Program-made: the position numbers and the translations under genes | Shown here: positions 1-8,179 of the stretch, one piece after another | Numbering within the stretch: the stretch's first letter is position 1 | Layout of the letters: every line of letters starts with the position of its first letter | Origin: Streptomyces populi | Lineage (GTDB): Bacteria > Actinomycetota > Actinomycetes > Streptomycetales > Streptomycetaceae | Assembly (NCBI RefSeq): GCF_002911015.1 | Contig: NZ_KZ626865.1 | Coordinates: forward strand, 1-64,000 | Direction: 5' to 3' | Length of the DNA: 64,000 nt | Notes under the pieces: generated by a model | Database searches by the model: none | Told to the model about the DNA's origin: nothing | The model's input: the letters and a program-made list of their open reading frames with translations, nothing else

Positions 1-1112
1 TCCTTGAGCCGCCGCACGTCCGTCGCGACGGCGAAGACGTCGTCCACCCGGCTGGCCGGGGCGCGTTTGGCCAGTGCCTGGGGGAGCAGCGCCGCCATCG
101 CCACGGCGAGCGCCACGGGGAGTATCCACGGCGCCGCCCTCGGGAAGCGAGGCGCCGCCGCCCGTACCGCCGTGCCCAGCGCCGTCCCGATCAGCAGCGC
201 CAGACCCAGCAGGCTGAACAGGACGTACCGGTCCAGGAACAGCGGTTGGACCAGGGAGACGCCGATCAGGAGGAGCTGCGGCACCGCGAGCAGCGGCAGC
301 CCCACGGCCGCCACGGACGGCCGCCCGGCCCGGGGCCGGTCCAGCAGCGCCCCGAGGCCGCCGATCGTCAGCAGGACCGCCGGGCCGATCATCATGTGCC
401 AGGTCAGCGGCGGTATCCAGGAGACCTGCCCGGACTGGGGCCGGGTGAACAGGATCAGGGGCAGCGCGCCCGCCACGGCCGCCGCCGAGGCCGCCGTCCA
501 GCGGATCCACACCTCGCGCCGGGCCCGCGTCCGAACCAGGGTCACCGCGTGCGCGGGCAGGATCATCAGCGCCAGCCAGTTCAGCAGCGCGCACAGCAGG
601 ACCGCGCCGGCGTAGGCCGCCCACCGCGCCGTTCCGCCCCGGCCCTCGAGCACGGTCACCAGCAGCAGCGTCGAGACCGCGGCCCCGGCCGTGACCAGTG
701 CGTACGGGCGTCCCTCCTGGAGGTAGAACTGCACCGCCGGGAGCAGGCCGAGCGACAGCCCCGCCCCCAGGCCCGCCCAGGTCCCGGCCAGTCGCCGGCC
801 GATGACCGTCACGCAGGCCGCCGCCACCGCCATGGCCAGCACGGAGGGCAGCCGCAGCGTCGTCGTGCCGGGCCCGAAGCACTCGAAGAGTCCGTGCATC
901 AGCAGGTAGTAGAGCCCGTGCACGGCGTCGACCTGCCCCAGCATGTGCCAGATCTCGGAAGTGGGCCGCCGGGCCACCTGCCAGGTCGCCGCCTCGTCCC
1001 GCCACAGGCTGTGCTGCCGGGACAGTCCCCACATGCCCAGGGCCAGGGTCCACAGCGGGGGGATCAGCCAGACGGGCGGGGGACGGCGGCCGGCGGTTAT
1101 GTGGGGAGTCAT
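1..1112 (-). CDS. GT39/ArnT-like membrane glycosyltransferase (3' end missing)
   Basis: The reading frame starts at ATG 1112-1110 and runs off the left edge without a stop, so only the N-terminal 370 residues are present. The product begins MTPHITAGRRPPP and has many hydrophobic helices. Near the N-terminus, after the first helix, it carries SLWRDEA, the acidic luminal-loop motif of GT-C family polyprenyl-phosphate-sugar glycosyltransferases (PMT/ArnT type). It probably transfers a sugar from a lipid carrier on the outer face of the membrane; the acceptor cannot be predicted. It is transcribed away from the bacteriocin locus, with 478 bp between the two starts. Function is inferred from family resemblance only. 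Confidence 0.75.
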   Translation of the reverse strand, partial: MTPHITAGRRPPPVWLIPPLWTLALGMWGLSRQHSLWRDEAATWQVARRPTSEIWHMLGQVDAVHGLYYLLMHGLFECFGPGTTTLRLPSVLAMAVAAACVTVIGRRLAGTWAGLGAGLSLGLLPAVQFYLQEGRPYALVTAGAAVSTLLLVTVLEGRGGTARWAAYAGAVLLCALLNWLALMILPAHAVTLVRTRARREVWIRWTAASAAAVAGALPLILFTRPQSGQVSWIPPLTWHMMIGPAVLLTIGGLGALLDRPRAGRPSVAAVGLPLLAVPQLLLIGVSLVQPLFLDRYVLFSLLGLALLIGTALGTAVRAAAPRFPRAAPWILPVALAVAMAALLPQALAKRAPASRVDDVFAVATDVRRLK

Positions 1113-1590
1113 GAAGGTGGTCGGGCCCTCGGGGTGTCGGTGCGAACTGAAGTCAGCGGTTCGTCGACATGACTGAGGACCCCCGCGAGCCGGCCGTCGG
1201 TCCGCACGGGAATTCCCCGGGAATGCGAATTCCGGACCGACCGGCAAAGCAGGGGCATTGCCTGCGCCGCCCCGTAAGCCGAAGACAGTACATGTACACG
1301 AAAAGGACCGCTACACCCCGGGGGTCATGGCCGAAAACCGTCCATGAATTTGGCGACATCCGGAGCAACCGCACAACGGATTTCACCATCCACTCGCACG
1401 CTCCACCCCTCCTCCCGACCCACATGTCACCCCCGAGAAGGGAACGGGAATTTACCGTTCCGCTCGATGCCCATCGCGACCGAATTACCGCCGTGATCCT
1501 GATCACCTCGATATTCGGTTGCCCCTGACTACATTTTCCGTTCAGGATCTATCTCTGTTCCGACCAGAACAGAATGACGAGGAGTCAGTC
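1113..1590. promoter_or_regulatory. divergent intergenic region with inverted repeats before the bacteriocin gene
   Basis: No convincing gene lies in this 478-bp stretch, which is clearly less GC-rich than its surroundings and should hold the promoters of both flanking genes. Seen directly: palindromes GGGAATTCCC at 1208-1217 and GTACATGTAC at 1288-1297, and an inverted repeat TCTGTTC-N6-GAACAGA at 1554-1573. The last sits six bases before the bacteriocin ribosome binding site and could be an operator or an mRNA hairpin. No binding protein can be named. Confidence 0.45.
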
Positions 1591-1881
1591 TTGAGCATGC
1601 GAAACGGGGTAAAGGCTGCGCTGGCGGCCACCGCCATCATCGTGGCCGCGGCCACGCCTGCCCTGGCCACCACTGTCGACGTGGGTGGCGGCAAGTGGAG
1701 CTACGACCACGGCGCCAACACGGCGTGGTCGAACTACAAGCACCCGAACAACCAGCACTCGTCCTCGGTGAAGGTGGGCGGCACGGTCTTCGGCAGCGGC
1801 TGCACCGCGAAGGGCAAGTGGTCCCTCGCCTCGGCGGGCCTGAACGGCTCGGTGTCGTACCACTACAACCCGAACTGCTGA
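1591..1881 (+). CDS. lactococcin 972-like secreted bacteriocin precursor
   Basis: A 94-96 residue precursor. GAGGAG at 1579-1584 stands six bases before TTG 1591 and twelve before ATG 1597, so TTG is preferred. A Sec signal peptide (basic start, alanine-rich core, PALA cleavage site) releases a mature part of about 71 residues beginning TTVDVGGGKWSYDHG. WSY near the new N-terminus, the NQHSSSV block, Gly/Ser/Lys content and the aromatic YHYNPNC end fit the lactococcin 972 family, whose founder blocks septum formation by binding lipid II. Unusually for the family there are two cysteines (SGCTAKG and the last residue), which could form a disulfide. The linked membrane protein and ATPase make the assignment strong; activity is inferred. 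Confidence 0.85.
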   Translation: MSMRNGVKAALAATAIIVAAATPALATTVDVGGGKWSYDHGANTAWSNYKHPNNQHSSSVKVGGTVFGSGCTAKGKWSLASAGLNGSVSYHYNPNC

Positions 1882-1956
1882 GTTTCCCGGTCGAAACTCG
1901 ACGAGTCTAGGTATCCGCGAGTGGCGCCGCTCCCGGTTGCCTGACCGAGTTCTGCC

Positions 1957-1997
1957 GGCTGTGGAGGCGAGGATCGCTCGCCTCCACAGCCTTTCTT
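1957..1997 (+). terminator. intrinsic terminator after the bacteriocin gene
   Basis: A perfect 15-bp stem (1957-1971 with 1977-1991) closes a five-base loop and is followed by TTTCTT. It lies between the bacteriocin stop and the membrane-protein gene, so it would cap most transcripts and let a minority read into the transporter genes. That gives far more peptide than transporter. It also argues against any start of the next gene upstream of 2054. Confidence 0.85.
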
Positions 1998-2053
1998 CGC
2001 GGACCTTGAATTTCCGGACGGGTGCTCCCGGGCGCCCTCGACCTAGGTATCCC

Positions 2054-4156
2054 ATGCTGCATCGAGGTATACGATTCGTCCACGCCGCCGTCCTCGCCTT
2101 CTCCGCAGTGCTGTCCTTTCTGTTCCTGCGCGGCCTGGACGAGAGCGGGATCCTGGGAAACTCGGCCCTGGTCGACGTGATGGATTCCGACGATTCCGTC
2201 AGCGATGCTCAGGTCGTCCGGAAAATCACGTCCTTCTCCGCCGAGCACGGGGTCGGAGTGGCCCGTGAGGTGGCCGACCTGAAGAATCCCGACGGGATCA
2301 GGCACCTCTACCTGGCTCCGGGCGGCCACCGTTCCCCGACCGCGGACTGGCTGGACGACGGCTATCCGGCGTTCAGCCGGAAATACGAGACGCGCGTGCA
2401 CCCGATCTCCGAGCTCGGGCAGCGGGACCCTCGCGGCTCCTACTACGTGTTCGGATCGGCCGCGGCGGCCGACGACCTGAAGACCGAGCTCGACGGCCTC
2501 GGCATGACCGTGGCCGTCACCCACCCCTTGTCGTACACCGAACTGGCCGCCCGGTACACGGACGATCCCCTGTACTGGGCCTTCTGCACGGTCGCCCTCG
2601 CGGCGCTGACGATGACCGGCGCGAGCGTGCTGCTCAGCGCGAAGTCGTACGGGGTCCTGCGGATGCAGGGCATGTCCTTCGCCGGCATCCTCCTTCGCGA
2701 CCTGCGGCAGCTGGCGGTGTTCTGGCTGATCGCGGCCGCCACCGTCACGGTCTCGGCGCTCGCCTTCCTCGGCCTCTACAACGGCCTCGCCCGGCCGGTG
2801 CTGTTCGCTTCACTGACCGCGGGCATCGCGGCCCTGCTCACCGCCCTGGTGCTGGCCACTCACGCGGCCGCGCTGGCCCTGACCTACAAGGTCGACGTCC
2901 TGCGCGCCCTCAAGGGCGAACTGCCTTCGCGGGCGGCGGCCGTCAGCGTCTACCTCGTACGCGTTCCCGCGCTGCTGCTCGCTCTCGGCATCGCCACGGA
3001 CGTCACGCTCGCGAGCCAGGACGTACTGACCCGCCAGGAGAACCGGGACGTCTACCGCACCGTGGGTGACGCGGTCTCGCTCCGCCTCAACGGCGCCTAC
3101 TCCATGCACATGGACCAGCTGAACGACCACGTCGGCCCGTGGCTGCGCCAGGCCGACGGACGGGGTGAGGTCATCGTCGCCGGGCGCAGGGACCTCCAGG
3201 TCTCCGCGCCGGACGCACGGCTGCCGGCCGGCGAGATCCTCATCGTCAACGACACGTACCTCGGCGAGCAGCCGGTCCTCGACCCGGCGGGACGGCGTTA
3301 CGCCTCCGAGGCCGGGAGCGGCGAGGCGCCGGATTCCCGCCCGGTACGGGTCATCGTTCCGGATTCCCTTTCCTCGCACACGCGGGCGATCACCAAGGCG
3401 GCCTCCGAGATCATCGATCCGGATCTCAGCCGGCACGTCCCGATCGAAACGCTCAGCAGCAGGACCGGACAGCGCCTCTTCGGTTACAACACCGGCAGGT
3501 ACGTCTACAACTCCGCACACGGCGCGGAGGAGGACAGGTCCCTGGTGCGCGACCCGGTCGTCATCGCCGTCCCCAACGGTTCGCATTTCCTCACGGACGA
3601 CGCCTACACCTCCTTCGCCACTCAGACGGGAGTGGTCTTCCCCGACCCCGATGACGTACTGAACGCCATCCGGACGAAAAATGTCCGGAACTACGTGAAC
3701 TCGATGAGTCCGGTCGGACAGGAAACCGCTCTGGCACTGCGGAGTTCCGTCACCGAACTCCGGCTTCAGATATTCAATCTCGCCGTCGCCGTGATGGTCC
3801 TCCTCGTCGCCGGGGTCGGCGTCTGCCTCATCTACTCGCGAAAGAACGCGCAGAGCATATTCGTACGGCACATCGGCGGCTGGAGATACATCGCCAACCA
3901 CCGCTTCGTCCTCGCCGTCGAGGTGGCCATCGCGCTCGTCTTCGCCACACGGGTTCCTCTCCAGGCCTGGCAGCAGAACCGGGAACTGGAGAAGCTCGCC
4001 GCGGCCGGCGCGCCCGCCCCTTTCGAGCCGGTCCACATCAGCGCGCTGGACCTCGCCCTCATCACCGGTCTTGTCGTCTTCGAACTGGGGGCCGTGCTGA
4101 TCGCCCTTGCTTTCTTCCACCGCCGCATCGTGAAGGAAGGGGCGACGGAGTCATGA
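2054..4156 (+). CDS. bacteriocin-associated integral membrane protein (putative immunity/export permease)
   Basis: A 700-residue polytopic protein. ATG 2054 is chosen because the longer frame would cross the terminator hairpin, and because MLHRGIRFVHAAVLAFSAV gives a clean first membrane segment. Layout: one N-terminal helix, an exterior domain of about 180 residues, a cluster of helices at roughly 210-370, a second exterior domain, then about three C-terminal helices. This is the FtsX-like build of the membrane proteins that accompany lactococcin 972-type peptides. It precedes an ABC ATPase by 43 bp, so the two should form one transporter giving self-protection or export. Which of these it does is not settled, even for the family. 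Confidence 0.8.
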   Translation: MLHRGIRFVHAAVLAFSAVLSFLFLRGLDESGILGNSALVDVMDSDDSVSDAQVVRKITSFSAEHGVGVAREVADLKNPDGIRHLYLAPGGHRSPTADWLDDGYPAFSRKYETRVHPISELGQRDPRGSYYVFGSAAAADDLKTELDGLGMTVAVTHPLSYTELAARYTDDPLYWAFCTVALAALTMTGASVLLSAKSYGVLRMQGMSFAGILLRDLRQLAVFWLIAAATVTVSALAFLGLYNGLARPVLFASLTAGIAALLTALVLATHAAALALTYKVDVLRALKGELPSRAAAVSVYLVRVPALLLALGIATDVTLASQDVLTRQENRDVYRTVGDAVSLRLNGAYSMHMDQLNDHVGPWLRQADGRGEVIVAGRRDLQVSAPDARLPAGEILIVNDTYLGEQPVLDPAGRRYASEAGSGEAPDSRPVRVIVPDSLSSHTRAITKAASEIIDPDLSRHVPIETLSSRTGQRLFGYNTGRYVYNSAHGAEEDRSLVRDPVVIAVPNGSHFLTDDAYTSFATQTGVVFPDPDDVLNAIRTKNVRNYVNSMSPVGQETALALRSSVTELRLQIFNLAVAVMVLLVAGVGVCLIYSRKNAQSIFVRHIGGWRYIANHRFVLAVEVAIALVFATRVPLQAWQQNRELEKLAAAGAPAPFEPVHISALDLALITGLVVFELGAVLIALAFFHRRIVKEGATES

Positions 4157-4199
4157 GCCCCGCCCGTGCGGAAAATCCCCCATTCAGCCGGAGTATGTC

Positions 4200-4901
4200 G
4201 TGATCGATATCGAGAATCTTTCCAAGGCCTTCGGCGCCCGGACCTTGTGGCGCGACGTCAACCTCACCGTCGGCCGGGGTGAGATGCTCGCCCTCACCGG
4301 CCCGAGCGGATCGGGGAAGTCGACCCTCCTGAACTGTCTCGGGCTGCTCGACAAACCGAGTACGGGGTCGATCCGGTACGAGGGGAAGGACATCACCCGA
4401 TTCGGCCGGGGCGACGTCCGCCGGTTCCGCCGCGACACCCTCGGCTATCTGTTCCAGCACTATGCGCTGATCGAGAACGCGACGGTCGCCGAGAACCTGG
4501 AAGTGGTGGCCGGGCCACGGCGGTCGGCGCGGAGCGGGAGCAAGGGAACGGACGGGAAGAGGGGCGGCACGGCCGTCGCCGAAGCCCTCGGCCGTGTCGG
4601 TCTGGCGGGGCGGGAGAAGGAGCGGATCCACCACCTCAGCGGCGGCGAACAGCAGCGTGTGGCCCTGGCCCGTCTCATGGTCCAGCGGCCGGCCCTGGTG
4701 CTCGCGGACGAGCCGACCGGTGCGCTCGACGACGACAACAGCACGGTCGTCATCGACATCCTCCGCGAGATGAGCGATGCCGGATGCGCCGTGGTCATCG
4801 CCACCCACGACGCCGGTGTCCGTGACCGGTGCGACGCCGTGTTCGCCGTGCACGAGTCCTCCCTCGTCCGCTCCCCGGCGACGGCCGGCGCCACGGGGTG
4901 A
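4200..4901 (+). CDS. ABC transporter ATP-binding protein of the bacteriocin locus
   Basis: 233 residues from GTG 4200, with GGAG six bases upstream. Motifs in order: Walker A GPSGSGKST near residue 37, Q-loop LFQHYAL near 87, signature LSGGEQQRVA near 146, Walker B LVLADEPTGALDD near 164, and the switch histidine in IATHD near 200. It has the MacB/LolD-like size and the PTGALD feature typical of ATPases paired with FtsX-type permeases. It lies 43 bp after the membrane protein and has no permease of its own, so it should energise that protein. It completes the peptide-permease-ATPase set known for lactococcin 972-like loci. Confidence 0.9.
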   Translation: MIDIENLSKAFGARTLWRDVNLTVGRGEMLALTGPSGSGKSTLLNCLGLLDKPSTGSIRYEGKDITRFGRGDVRRFRRDTLGYLFQHYALIENATVAENLEVVAGPRRSARSGSKGTDGKRGGTAVAEALGRVGLAGREKERIHHLSGGEQQRVALARLMVQRPALVLADEPTGALDDDNSTVVIDILREMSDAGCAVVIATHDAGVRDRCDAVFAVHESSLVRSPATAGATG

Positions 4902-5030
4902 CCCCGACCCCGCCCGGGGCTTCCTCACCGGGACCGGGGAGACGGCGCGCAGGCGTTCGCGAGCGGGCTCGTCCCGGTCTCGCCGACGGGCCTTCTCCTG
5001 TTCGGCGCGGGTGGGGCGCCAGGTGGCGGC

Positions 5031-5076
5031 GCGGTTGCCGCGGACGGCTCGGCGCGGTTGCCGCGGGCGGCTCGGC
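5031..5076. repeat. two tandem copies of a 23-bp GC-rich unit
   Basis: Copies at 5031-5053 and 5054-5076 differ at one position. They sit in the 229-bp gap between the ABC ATPase and the DUF3151 gene. The unit length is not a multiple of three and no gene covers it. It may simply be slippage in GC-rich DNA. Confidence 0.6.
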
Positions 5077-5130
5077 GCGGGCCGTATTCCTTGGCCCCGA
5101 GGGCCTGTCCGCAAGTGGCAGACTGCTTCC

Positions 5131-5550
5131 ATGACGACGCACAAGAACCTGCTCGGCGGCCCGGACCCGACGTACCTCCCGGAGAACGAGGAGGCCTACC
5201 GCCTGCTGGGCGAGGAATCCCGGCCCCCGGTCGAGGTCGCGGCGAAGCACCCCACGTTCTCGCTCGCCTGGGCGATGCTCGCCGACGACGCCTTCGAGGC
5301 GGGGCGGGTCGTCGAGTCGTACGCCTACGCCCGCACCGGCTATCACCGCGGTCTGGACTCCCTGCGCCGGGCCGGATGGAAGGGACACGGCCCCATCCCC
5401 TGGGAGCACCGGGCCAACCGCGGGTTCCTGCGCTGCCTCGCCGCCCTCGCCCGGGCCGCGGGCGAGATCGACGAGAAGGACGAGACGGAGCGTTGCTGGC
5501 AGTTCCTCAAGGACAGCAGCGCCGAGGCGTACACCGAGCTGAAGCGGTAG
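5131..5550 (+). CDS. DUF3151 family protein
   Basis: 139 residues starting MTTHKNLLGGPDPTYLPEN at ATG 5131. No Shine-Dalgarno sequence is visible, so the mRNA may be leaderless. The protein is soluble, acidic and tryptophan-containing, with helical repeats (HPTFSLAWAMLADDAF, AYARTGYHRGLDSLRRAGWKG) resembling TPR-like packing. These are features of the actinobacterial DUF3151 family, which commonly lies near the class II aldolase gene as it does here. Function unknown. Confidence 0.8.
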   Translation: MTTHKNLLGGPDPTYLPENEEAYRLLGEESRPPVEVAAKHPTFSLAWAMLADDAFEAGRVVESYAYARTGYHRGLDSLRRAGWKGHGPIPWEHRANRGFLRCLAALARAAGEIDEKDETERCWQFLKDSSAEAYTELKR

Positions 5551-5577
5551 GCGACGGCCACCGCGGCTGAGCGTCCG

Positions 5578-5608
5578 TGCCGCCGTCGCTCGGGCAGCGA
5601 CGGCGGCA
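5578..5608 (+). terminator. hairpin terminator after the DUF3151 gene
   Basis: A perfect 13-bp stem (5578-5590 with 5596-5608) with a five-base loop, 28 bp after the stop codon. There is no T-run, as is common for Streptomyces terminators. The remaining bases up to 5913 hold no recognisable gene, only GC-rich spacer and the promoter of the next gene. Confidence 0.7.
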
Positions 5609-5913
5609 CAGCGCGTCCGGGCCGCGGTGGTGGCCGGTACGGGCGTGGGCGCACGGCTCGACGACGCCGTGCCGTACCCGAGTCGACGACGCCGTGCCGC
5701 ACCGGAGGGGTTCGCACGGCCGGGGAGCCGGGAGACGGGGCGGGAGCGGCCCCGAGGAGGTTCCCGTGAACCGTCACGGGCCCCGGTCCGCCGCGTCGTC
5801 CGTTTGTCCGTGATCGGTAACGGTTGCCCGCGGCGCCGGGGGAACGATCCGTTCCGCGGTCAGACTGCGACCGGTAACCGCTGAACGTGTTCACGCCAAC
5901 CGGGGGAGTCGCC

Positions 5914-6501
5914 GTGCGTACACCGACCGCTGTCCGGATCCGCAGGAGCGGCGCGCCGAGCGTCCTGACCGCCGCCCTGCTGCTCGCCACGGCCGCCTGC
6001 GGACCGGAGGACGACACCGGCGCGGGCGCCACCGGGACCTCCTCCCCGCCGGCCTCCGCCCCCGCCTCGGCGGCCCCCTCCTCGACCGCGGGCGGCGAAC
6101 CGACGGCCTCCGCGTCGAAGGGCTCCGCGGCCTCGCCCACGGCCTCCGCCGACGGCCCCGCCTGCAAGGGCTGGTCCGGCATCGACCTCGCCCTGCTGCC
6201 CGGCACGCGCACCACGAAGGGCCGCGCCTACCTCAAGGTCCAGGAGGGCACCTGGACCTGCCCCCGGCCGGACGCCCCCGAGTGGCACGCGATCGGCCCG
6301 CGGCACGAGATCCGCCTCTCGGAGACGGCGGAGGTCCTGGTGAACGAGCCGTTCTACGCCACGAACGTGAACAAGCGGATCGACGTCCGGACGTTCGTCG
6401 GCAAGGCCGACGCCGCGGCCACCGCGAACCGGATGTACTTCTCCTACCGGATCGACGCCGCCGGCACGGTCACGAAGCTGGACCAGCGCTGGAAGGCCTA
6501 G
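5914..6501 (+). CDS. putative secreted lipoprotein
   Basis: 195 residues from GTG 5914, chosen because GGGGGAG at 5902-5908 is correctly spaced; the ATG at 5887 lacks such a site. The signal peptide ends in LLLATAAC, whose cysteine near residue 25 is the likely lipidation site. Then comes a Ser/Ala/Thr/Pro-rich linker of about 50 residues and a compact C-terminal domain beginning ACKGWSGIDLALLPG with two further cysteines. The last 32 bp overlap the tail of the convergent MFS gene. No family was recognised; a cell-surface role is inferred from the anchor and linker. Confidence 0.75.
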   Translation: MRTPTAVRIRRSGAPSVLTAALLLATAACGPEDDTGAGATGTSSPPASAPASAAPSSTAGGEPTASASKGSAASPTASADGPACKGWSGIDLALLPGTRTTKGRAYLKVQEGTWTCPRPDAPEWHAIGPRHEIRLSETAEVLVNEPFYATNVNKRIDVRTFVGKADAAATANRMYFSYRIDAAGTVTKLDQRWKA

Positions 6502-8080
6502 GACCCGGAGGGCCGGAGGACCCCGGGGTGCCCTCCGGGCCCCCGGTCCCGAGGATGCCCCGGGAGCGCTCCGGTTCCAGCGGGGGCGCCGTCAGCGAGC
6601 CGTGCCTGCGGCACTCGGGGCGCAGGCAGCCGGGCGGCGGACGGCGGACGGTCGTGAAGGCCAGCACCGCGCCGACCACCAGCACACCCGCGCACAGCGG
6701 CATCGCCCGGCGGAAGGCCGCGTCGAAGGCCTCCGCCGAACGGTAGGCCTCCGGTCCCATCCCGGTGAGCAACGGCAGCGCGGCCACGGCGAGGAGCCCG
6801 GCCGCGCGGGCCGCCGCGTTGTTGATCCCGCTGGCCAGACCCGCCCGTCCGACGTCCACCGAGGCCAGGACGGTCGCGGTCAGCGGCGCGACCAGCGTGA
6901 CCATGCCCAGACCCATCACCAGCAGCGCGGGCAGCACGTCGGTCACGTACGACGCGTCCTGGCCGACCCGCAGCATCAGCAGCATGCCCGCCGCGCACAG
7001 CAGCGGCCCGACCGTCAGCGGGATGCGCGGGCCGATGCGCCGGGAGAGCTCTCCGGAGCGGGCGGAGAAGAGCAGCATCAAAGCGGTGGTCGGCAGGAGC
7101 GCCGTGCCGGCCTGGAGCGCCGAGTAGCCCGCCACGACCTGGAGCTGGAGCGCGGTCAGGAAGAAGAAGCCGCCGAAGGCCGCGTAGACGCACAGGGTCA
7201 CCAGGTTGACGGCCGTGAACTGGCGCGAGGCGAAGATGTCCAGGGGCATCATCGGATCGGGCCGCCGCCGCTCGACGTACACGAAGGCCACCCCCGCCGC
7301 CACGCCCGCGACCGCCGCCACCGGCACGAGCACGGAACCGCTCCTCGCCTCGATCAGGGCGTACGTCACCAGGGCGAGCGAGAGCGCGCCGAGGACGGCG
7401 CCGAGGACGTCGAAGCCGCGGTGGGTCCGCCCTCCGCCGCTCCCGGCTCCGCCCGGCCCGGGGACGTCCCCGGTGGACTCCGGGACATGGCGCAGGGCGA
7501 CCGGGGCGCACACCAGCGCGACGGGGATGTTCAGCAGGAACACCCAGCGCCAGCCCGGCCCGTCCACCAGCCAGCCGCCCAGGAACGGCCCGACGGCGGC
7601 CCCGACCCCGCCGAAGCCCGACCACAGGCCGATGGCGCGGGACCGGTCGTCCGGATGGAAGGAGGCCTGGATGATCGCCAGCGAACCGGGGGTCAGCAGC
7701 GCCCCGCCGACGCCCTGGAGGACACGGGCCGCGATGAGCACGTCCACGTCCGGCGCGAGCCCGCACAGCAGCGAGGCCGCGGCGAACCACACCACGCCGA
7801 GGACGAAGATCCTCCGGCGTCCGAAACGGTCCCCGAGGGAGCCGCCCAGCAGGATCAGCCCGGCCAGCGACAGCATGTAGCCGTTCACGGTCCACTGGAG
7901 GGCGGCGAGGCTCGCGTCCAGGTCACGGCCGATGGCGGGCAGGGCGACGTTGACGACGGTCGAGTCCAGCAGGGCCATGCTGGAGCCGAGGACGGTGGTC
8001 AGCAGGATCCACTTGCCGGCCGGCGAGGCGATCCGTACCGCTGATCCGCCCTCCGACGCGTCCCGCGCGGGCACAGCCAT
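6470..8080 (-). CDS. MFS drug:H+ antiporter, DHA2 (14-TM) family
   Basis: 536 residues from ATG 8080; ATG 8092 is possible and neither start has a well-spaced ribosome site. The N-terminal helix contains SSMALLDSTVVNVALPAI, close to antiporter motif C/D1 of the EmrB/QacA group. Motif A appears as GGSLGDRFGRRR and motif C around GLWSGFGGVGAAVGP. About 14 hydrophobic segments follow. The C-terminal 50 residues are Pro/Gly/Ser/Arg-rich and overlap the 3' end of the convergent lipoprotein gene. The likely role is proton-driven export of a drug-like or endogenous compound; the substrate is unknown. Confidence 0.88.
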   Translation of the reverse strand: MAVPARDASEGGSAVRIASPAGKWILLTTVLGSSMALLDSTVVNVALPAIGRDLDASLAALQWTVNGYMLSLAGLILLGGSLGDRFGRRRIFVLGVVWFAAASLLCGLAPDVDVLIAARVLQGVGGALLTPGSLAIIQASFHPDDRSRAIGLWSGFGGVGAAVGPFLGGWLVDGPGWRWVFLLNIPVALVCAPVALRHVPESTGDVPGPGGAGSGGGRTHRGFDVLGAVLGALSLALVTYALIEARSGSVLVPVAAVAGVAAGVAFVYVERRRPDPMMPLDIFASRQFTAVNLVTLCVYAAFGGFFFLTALQLQVVAGYSALQAGTALLPTTALMLLFSARSGELSRRIGPRIPLTVGPLLCAAGMLLMLRVGQDASYVTDVLPALLVMGLGMVTLVAPLTATVLASVDVGRAGLASGINNAAARAAGLLAVAALPLLTGMGPEAYRSAEAFDAAFRRAMPLCAGVLVVGAVLAFTTVRRPPPGCLRPECRRHGSLTAPPLEPERSRGILGTGGPEGTPGSSGPPGPRPSSAGPAS

Positions 8081-8098
8081 ACCTCGGAGCATACGGAA

Positions 8099-8128
8099 GA
8101 GCCCGGCACCGTGGCGGGTGCCGGGCTC
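8099..8128 (-). terminator. fba terminator
   Basis: A 12-bp perfect stem (8099-8110 with 8117-8128) with a six-base loop, followed in the minus direction by TTCC. It lies 52 bp after the fba stop codon and upstream of the MFS start, so it separates the two co-directional genes. Confidence 0.8.
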
Positions 8129-8179
8129 CTCCGGAACGCACGAGCACCGTCCGGCCGCGCGGGCCGGACGGTTCCGGGA

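Noticed and set aside
1169..1528. Open frames on both strands between the glycosyltransferase and the bacteriocin gene.
   Set aside because: No ribosome sites, atypical composition for coding DNA and no recognisable product; promoter DNA is more likely.
1554..1573. Inverted repeat considered as a LexA box.
   Set aside because: LexA boxes have the GAAC half-site on the left and GTTC on the right; here the order is reversed.
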